This document shows, in pieces, positions 63,135 through 64,000 of a stretch of 64,000 nucleotides of DNA. The notes beneath the pieces are model-generated. The model was not told the DNA's origin, did not search any database, and saw only the letters and a list, made by a program, of their open reading frames with translations. The DNA is from Haloechinothrix halophila YIM 93223 (GTDB lineage Bacteria; Actinomycetota; Actinomycetes; Mycobacteriales; Pseudonocardiaceae). Position 1 is the stretch's first letter; every line of letters begins with the position of its first letter. The stretch covers positions 3,747,502 through 3,811,501 of the forward strand of contig NZ_KI632509.1 in assembly GCF_000504245.1 (NCBI RefSeq), in the 5' to 3' direction. The position numbers were made by a program, and so were the translations under genes.

Positions 63135-64000
63135 CTAGATCAGACCGGTGTGGGCCAGGTCCACGCCGTCGGCACCTCGCAGATACGTGCCGAGGTCGGC
63201 GTACTTCTCCCGCAGCTGCCGCTTGAGGACCTTGCCGGTGACACCCACTGGGAAGTCCGCATCGGTACGGGCGATCTCCAGGACGTCGATCGCGGGATGC
63301 CCGGCTGCCCGCAGTGCCTCGTTGGACCGCGCGAGCAGCTTGTCGCCCTCGGCGACCGCCGAGCCGACGGTCACCACGGCGACCGGAGCTACCCGTCCGT
63401 CGATCCTGCCCGCGATGACGGCGCAGTCCACCACGTCAGCGACGTCGGACAGCAGCACTTCCTCCATGAACACCGTGTAGCCGGTGCCGGATGCCGTCTC
63501 AACCGCGTCGGCGGTGCGATCGACAAGGAAGTAGTCGCCGTTGTCGTCCCGGTAGGCGTTGTCGCCGGTGAGCCAATAGCCGGAGAGCCGGAACCGGTAG
63601 GACAAATCGGAGTTGTTCCAGTAGCCGGGGGTGATCGCCGGTCCCTTCGCGGCGAGCAGCCCGACCTCGTTGGCCTCGGCCTCCGTGCCGTCCTTGCGTA
63701 GCACGGTCACCTCAGCGACACCGACCGGCTTGCCCGCGCACCGGTCGTTGCGTTCGCTGGTCAGCTGACGCACCTTCAGCAGCACGCCCCAGCCGAGCTC
63801 GGTGGTGCCGAGCCGGTCGAGGAACGCGGCGGGCGGCTTGTCCGCCGACCGCCTGCCGAGGATGTTCTTGATGTGCGCCTCGTGCACCGCGTCGCCGATG
63901 GAGACCCAGGCGTCGACCGAGTCCAGCGCGCCGTCCGGCAGGTCAAGCGTGGCCATCTCGGAGTAGGCGTGGGCGAACGACATGACGGCCGTCGGCCGCT
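63135..64000 (-). CDS. Adenylate-forming (acyl-CoA synthetase-like) ligase, C-terminal part
   Basis: At least 282 aa of an ANL-superfamily enzyme; the N-terminal part runs past the window end. Visible: GLLAAKGPAITPGYWNNSDL, the core hinge GYWLTGDNAYRDDNGDYFLVDRTAD, and the C-terminal GVTGKVLKRQLREKY with the catalytic Lys. In most family members it activates a carboxylic acid as acyl-AMP for CoA or carrier loading. Some clade members use nitrite to form N-N bonds (CreM type), but the fragment does not tell which. First visible gene of the operon. Confidence 0.8.
   Translation of the reverse strand, partial: RPTAVMSFAHAYSEMATLDLPDGALDSVDAWVSIGDAVHEAHIKNILGRRSADKPPAAFLDRLGTTELGWGVLLKVRQLTSERNDRCAGKPVGVAEVTVLRKDGTEAEANEVGLLAAKGPAITPGYWNNSDLSYRFRLSGYWLTGDNAYRDDNGDYFLVDRTADAVETASGTGYTVFMEEVLLSDVADVVDCAVIAGRIDGRVAPVAVVTVGSAVAEGDKLLARSNEALRAAGHPAIDVLEIARTDADFPVGVTGKVLKRQLREKYADLGTYLRGADGVDLAHTGLI

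Overview
The window is GC-rich actinomycete DNA. Codon usage, GTG starts, 4-bp ATGA/GTGA gene overlaps, and the fused LivHMG and MFS-LivF transporters suggest a Pseudonocardiales-type organism, which is an inference. No rRNA, tRNA or CRISPR array was seen. The window holds two neighbouring specialised-metabolism loci and a dense layer of mobile DNA: three copies of one IS701-family element plus a solo end and a divergent relative, ISL3, IS630, ISAs1, truncated IS1380, remnants of IS256, IS3 and IS1634, and a group II intron.

Region A (about 2.1-43.9 kb) is an acyl-chain-building locus scattered among insertion sequences. It encodes four KAS III (FabH-like) enzymes with intact Cys-His-Asn triads, a 3-hydroxyacyl-CoA dehydrogenase, a crotonyl-CoA carboxylase/reductase (Ccr), a thiolase-fold protein, an acyl-CoA carboxylase beta subunit with a 71-aa biotin carrier, a condensation-domain (PapA-like) acyltransferase, a SAM methyltransferase, and a fused ABC/MFS export system with a lipoprotein. 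There is no modular PKS and no dedicated ACP. A second, internally deleted ccr and an ilvB fragment lie upstream of the last two fabH genes. Three genes (acyltransferase, one fabH, methyltransferase) are strikingly AT-rich and contain TTA codons.

Inside region A, 25.0-27.9 kb carries an AraC regulator, an ECF-like sigma factor with a C-terminal membrane/extracellular tail, and two small secreted proteins. 28.0-33.2 kb carries an SDR, an SMP-30 lactonase-like protein, a NeuC-type UDP-GlcNAc 2-epimerase, a threonine-synthase-like PLP enzyme and an AstE/aspartoacylase-like amidohydrolase.

A short regulatory and housekeeping stretch follows (44.2-47.25 kb): three tiny overlapping genes, a NUDIX hydrolase, an XRE-TPR regulator and a hypothetical protein.

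Region B (47.3-64 kb, cut by the window end) is one long minus-strand, tightly packed gene row. In transcription order it holds an adenylate-forming ligase, DAHP synthase, assimilatory nitrate reductase, its FAD/[2Fe-2S] electron-transfer partner, a NarK nitrate/nitrite transporter, an indigoidine-synthetase-type NRPS (A-Ox-T-TE, 1282 aa), a 4-OT tautomerase, serine acetyltransferase, a cysteine-synthase-like enzyme, two ATP-grasp ligases and an MFS exporter. Nitrate reduction sits in the same row as the NRPS with no nitrite reductase visible. This suggests, but does not prove, that nitrite is a biosynthetic reagent.
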